Source: an uncultured Bacilli bacterium (GTDB lineage Bacteria; Bacillota_I; Bacilli_A; ML615J-28; CAG-313). Taken from it: a stretch of DNA of 64,000 bases. Made by a program: the position numbers and the translations under genes. Positions 62,635-64,000 of this stretch are shown here, one piece after another; the stretch's first letter is position 1; each line of letters opens with the position of its first letter. The stretch is taken from assembly GCA_949879765.1 (NCBI GenBank), contig CATLBQ010000003.1, positions 1-64,000 on the forward strand. The letters are read 5' to 3'. The notes under the pieces were generated by a model, which had not been told where the DNA came from, did not search any database, and was given only the letters and a program-made list of their open reading frames with translations.

Positions 62635-63192
62635 ATGGTTGAATATTTAAAATTATTAGAATATCCACTCAATATTACCAAAAAAGATTTGAATATGGCG
62701 AAATTATTGGTAAGTCAATATGGTGGTCCTCAAGGCGAACTTAATGCGGCTATTCGATATTTGAATCAACGAATTACGATGCCAGATGATTATGGAAGAA
62801 GTTTACTCAATGATATTGGTATCGAGGAACTAGCGCATATTGAAATGTTACAAACAATGATTCATATGTTAATGAAAGATGCCACTTTAGATGAATTGAA
62901 AGCAGCAGGTTTAGCAGGTTATTATGTAGAACATGGAAAAGATGTTTTCCCACAAACACCAACAGGAGAGCCTTATACTACTGCATATATGTCATCTACA
63001 GGAGATGTGATTGCCAATATTGTAGAAGATATGGCTGCAGAACAAAAAGCACGTGCAGTATATGAAAATTTGATTCGAATGACAAATAATCAAGAAGTGA
63101 TACAACCGTTGCTTTTCTTAAGACAGCGTGAAATTGTGCACTATCAACGCTTTAAAGAACTGCTTGAACATTATCAAAAATTGGGTTATTAG
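62635..63192 (+). CDS. cotJC: CotJC, spore coat manganese-catalase-family protein
   Basis: A four-helix di-metal protein of 185 residues. The expected ligands are in place: E35, E65-x2-H68 (IEELAHIE), E136 and E166/H169 (REIVHYQ). By family it is a manganese catalase of the spore coat. ATG 62635 lies 2 bases after the cotJB stop, with GGGGAGA upstream; the open frame from 62590 is not needed. The C-terminal extension of soluble Mn catalases is missing, as in other CotJC. cotJA was not found. Confidence 0.92.
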   Translation: MVEYLKLLEYPLNITKKDLNMAKLLVSQYGGPQGELNAAIRYLNQRITMPDDYGRSLLNDIGIEELAHIEMLQTMIHMLMKDATLDELKAAGLAGYYVEHGKDVFPQTPTGEPYTTAYMSSTGDVIANIVEDMAAEQKARAVYENLIRMTNNQEVIQPLLFLRQREIVHYQRFKELLEHYQKLGY

Positions 63193-63202
63193 TTCAACTA
63201 CA

Positions 63203-63232
63203 AAAAAATTGGTTTTATAAACCAATTTTTTA
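63203..63232 (+). terminator. Terminator after cotJC
   Basis: An 11-bp stem AAAATTGGTTT/AAACCAATTTT with a short loop and T tail. Confidence 0.85.
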
Positions 63233-63387
63233 TTCAGGTTAGAAGAAAACTTTTTTCATTTTTTAATGAAATAGGTTTTAGAAAAATAGTTGGAAATAAA
63301 ATGTAAAAAAGTACATCTTTTGATGAAAAAAAAGCAAAAATAAAGATAAAAAAATATTATCAAATCTACCTCAAAAAAAATCGAAAA

Positions 63388-63397
63388 ATGGTATAAT
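63388..63397 (+). promoter_or_regulatory. Extended -10 promoter of the Sel1-repeat gene
   Basis: TGG followed directly by TATAAT (63392-63397), an extended -10; no clear -35. The rest of 63233-63464 is AT-rich and holds nothing else that I recognise. Confidence 0.55.
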
Positions 63398-63464
63398 GTT
63401 AACCGGCTCGTCAAAAGAAAAAGAGCTAAAAATAGAAAAATTATACAGGTGAAGGGAAAAAATT

Positions 63465-64000
63465 ATGGCAAAAAAAGAATTAGAAAACAATGAACCAAAG
63501 TTAACAAAAGAGCAAGTTTATGCACTTGCTAAAGAATGCTTTGAGAAACAAGATTATGAATTAGCGGTAAGTTATTATGAACAAGCAGTAAGATTAGATT
63601 CTGCTGAGGCTGAATATGAACTAGCACAATTATATCAAGCAGGAATTGGTGTGGATAAAGATGACAAAAAAGCATCATATTATTTTGAACTTGCTGCAAT
63701 GTTAGAACATACAGAAGCACAAAATGCAATTGGGGATTGCTTTTACTTTGGACAAGGTGTTCCAAGAAACTATAAAAAAGCTGTTTATTGGTACCGACAA
63801 GCAGCCAATAAAGGACAAGAATATGCACTAGAAAGTATAGCAAATTGCTACTATCGTGGTGAAGGAGTAGTACAAGACTTTGGACAAGCAATGCACTATT
63901 TTGAACAATCTGCTGAAAAAGGTAGTGATTGGGCCAATTACTATTTAGGGGAATGTTATAACTATGGTAAAGGGGTTGAGGTAGATCAAACCAAAGCCGC
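63465..64000 (+). CDS. Sel1/TPR-repeat protein (runs past the window end)
   Basis: 178 codons are visible without a stop. After a short charged N terminus, helical repeats of about 36 residues appear, each with the Sel1 pattern (AEYELAQLYQAGIGVDKD, AQNAIGDCFYFGQGVPRN, ALESIANCYYRGEGVVQD, ANYYLGECYNYGKGVEVD), preceded by one TPR-like unit. No signal peptide, so it is cytoplasmic. Such repeats serve as protein-protein scaffolds. AGGTGAAGGG precedes the ATG. Confidence 0.88.
   Translation, partial: MAKKELENNEPKLTKEQVYALAKECFEKQDYELAVSYYEQAVRLDSAEAEYELAQLYQAGIGVDKDDKKASYYFELAAMLEHTEAQNAIGDCFYFGQGVPRNYKKAVYWYRQAANKGQEYALESIANCYYRGEGVVQDFGQAMHYFEQSAEKGSDWANYYLGECYNYGKGVEVDQTKA

Noticed and set aside
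63529..63891. A 120-codon minus-strand frame near the right edge
   Set aside because: Antisense shadow of the Sel1-repeat gene, whose repeats are unambiguous; its periodic Leu/His composition reflects the repeats.

Overview
The window is AT-rich DNA that uses the standard code: TGA ends the genes at 37426-37428 and 56387-56389. Most genes sit behind strong AGGAGG-type ribosome sites and sigma-A promoters with 17-base spacers. The gene content suggests an anaerobic, walled, low-GC Firmicute of the Erysipelotrichia/Bacilli branch that probably sporulates. The support is a 2Fe superoxide reductase, an NrdD-like fragment, CotJB/CotJC spore-coat genes, ftsW-murG-murB, a low-GC-type DnaE, LrgAB, and many lipoproteins with InlB-type (Listeria-Bacteroides) repeats. 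The assignment is inferred from gene content. No rRNA, tRNA, CRISPR array or intact insertion sequence was seen.

Layout. 0.1-3.4 kb: sirtuin, serine hydrolase, Crp/Fnr regulator divergent from superoxide reductase plus an NrdD-like small protein. 3.5-10.7 kb: InlB-repeat GH18 lipoprotein, acyltransferase, GltS transporter, lrgAB, a membrane protein. 10.7-16.5 kb: GDPD, hisS, an anchored EEP-family enzyme, a lipoprotein, and a PII-like protein coupled to a CPA2 antiporter. 16.5-19 kb: SGNH hydrolase with a Cys in the nucleophile position, TtcA-type enzyme, a 6S-like RNA. 19-25.5 kb: a membrane-domain/ABC-ATPase fusion with its permease, an accessory Ig-like protein and a beta-helix lipoprotein. 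25.6-29.9 kb: PepF, flotillin, and thiT under a TPP riboswitch. 29.9-36.8 kb: two lipoprotein wall hydrolases (CHAP and Amidase_2) sharing a 26-residue Cys repeat, flanking a PASTA-nuclease lipoprotein and a phosphatase, then psuG. 38-39.4 kb: tdk-tadA-SRP RNA. 39.4-45.7 kb: InlB-SGNH lipoprotein and two large surface proteins. 45.8-54.9 kb: dnaE, sugar kinase, phosphohexomutase, pgi, tgt, lipoprotein. 55-56.4 kb: a decayed integrase abutting a truncated-looking gene. 56.5-59 kb: an unidentified structured leader, a 12-codon ORF and a 724-residue secreted protein with a Cys/His domain. 59-63.2 kb: ftsW-murG-murB and cotJB-cotJC. The window ends inside a Sel1-repeat gene.

How the genes fit together. 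Envelope biology dominates: wall precursor synthesis (murG, murB, ftsW), at least three candidate wall-cleaving enzymes, LrgAB, flotillin, and a lipoprotein set that joins a few adhesion or spacer modules to different catalytic domains (GH18, SGNH, CHAP, amidase, nuclease, beta-helix). A second theme is oxygen defence in an anaerobe (SOR, NrdD-like fragment, Crp/Fnr regulator). The most promising undescribed units are the SOR/NrdD-fragment pair, the PII-like/antiporter pair, the membrane/ABC fusion with an internal start, the Cys-26 repeat hydrolases, and the leader RNA ahead of the secreted Cys/His protein.
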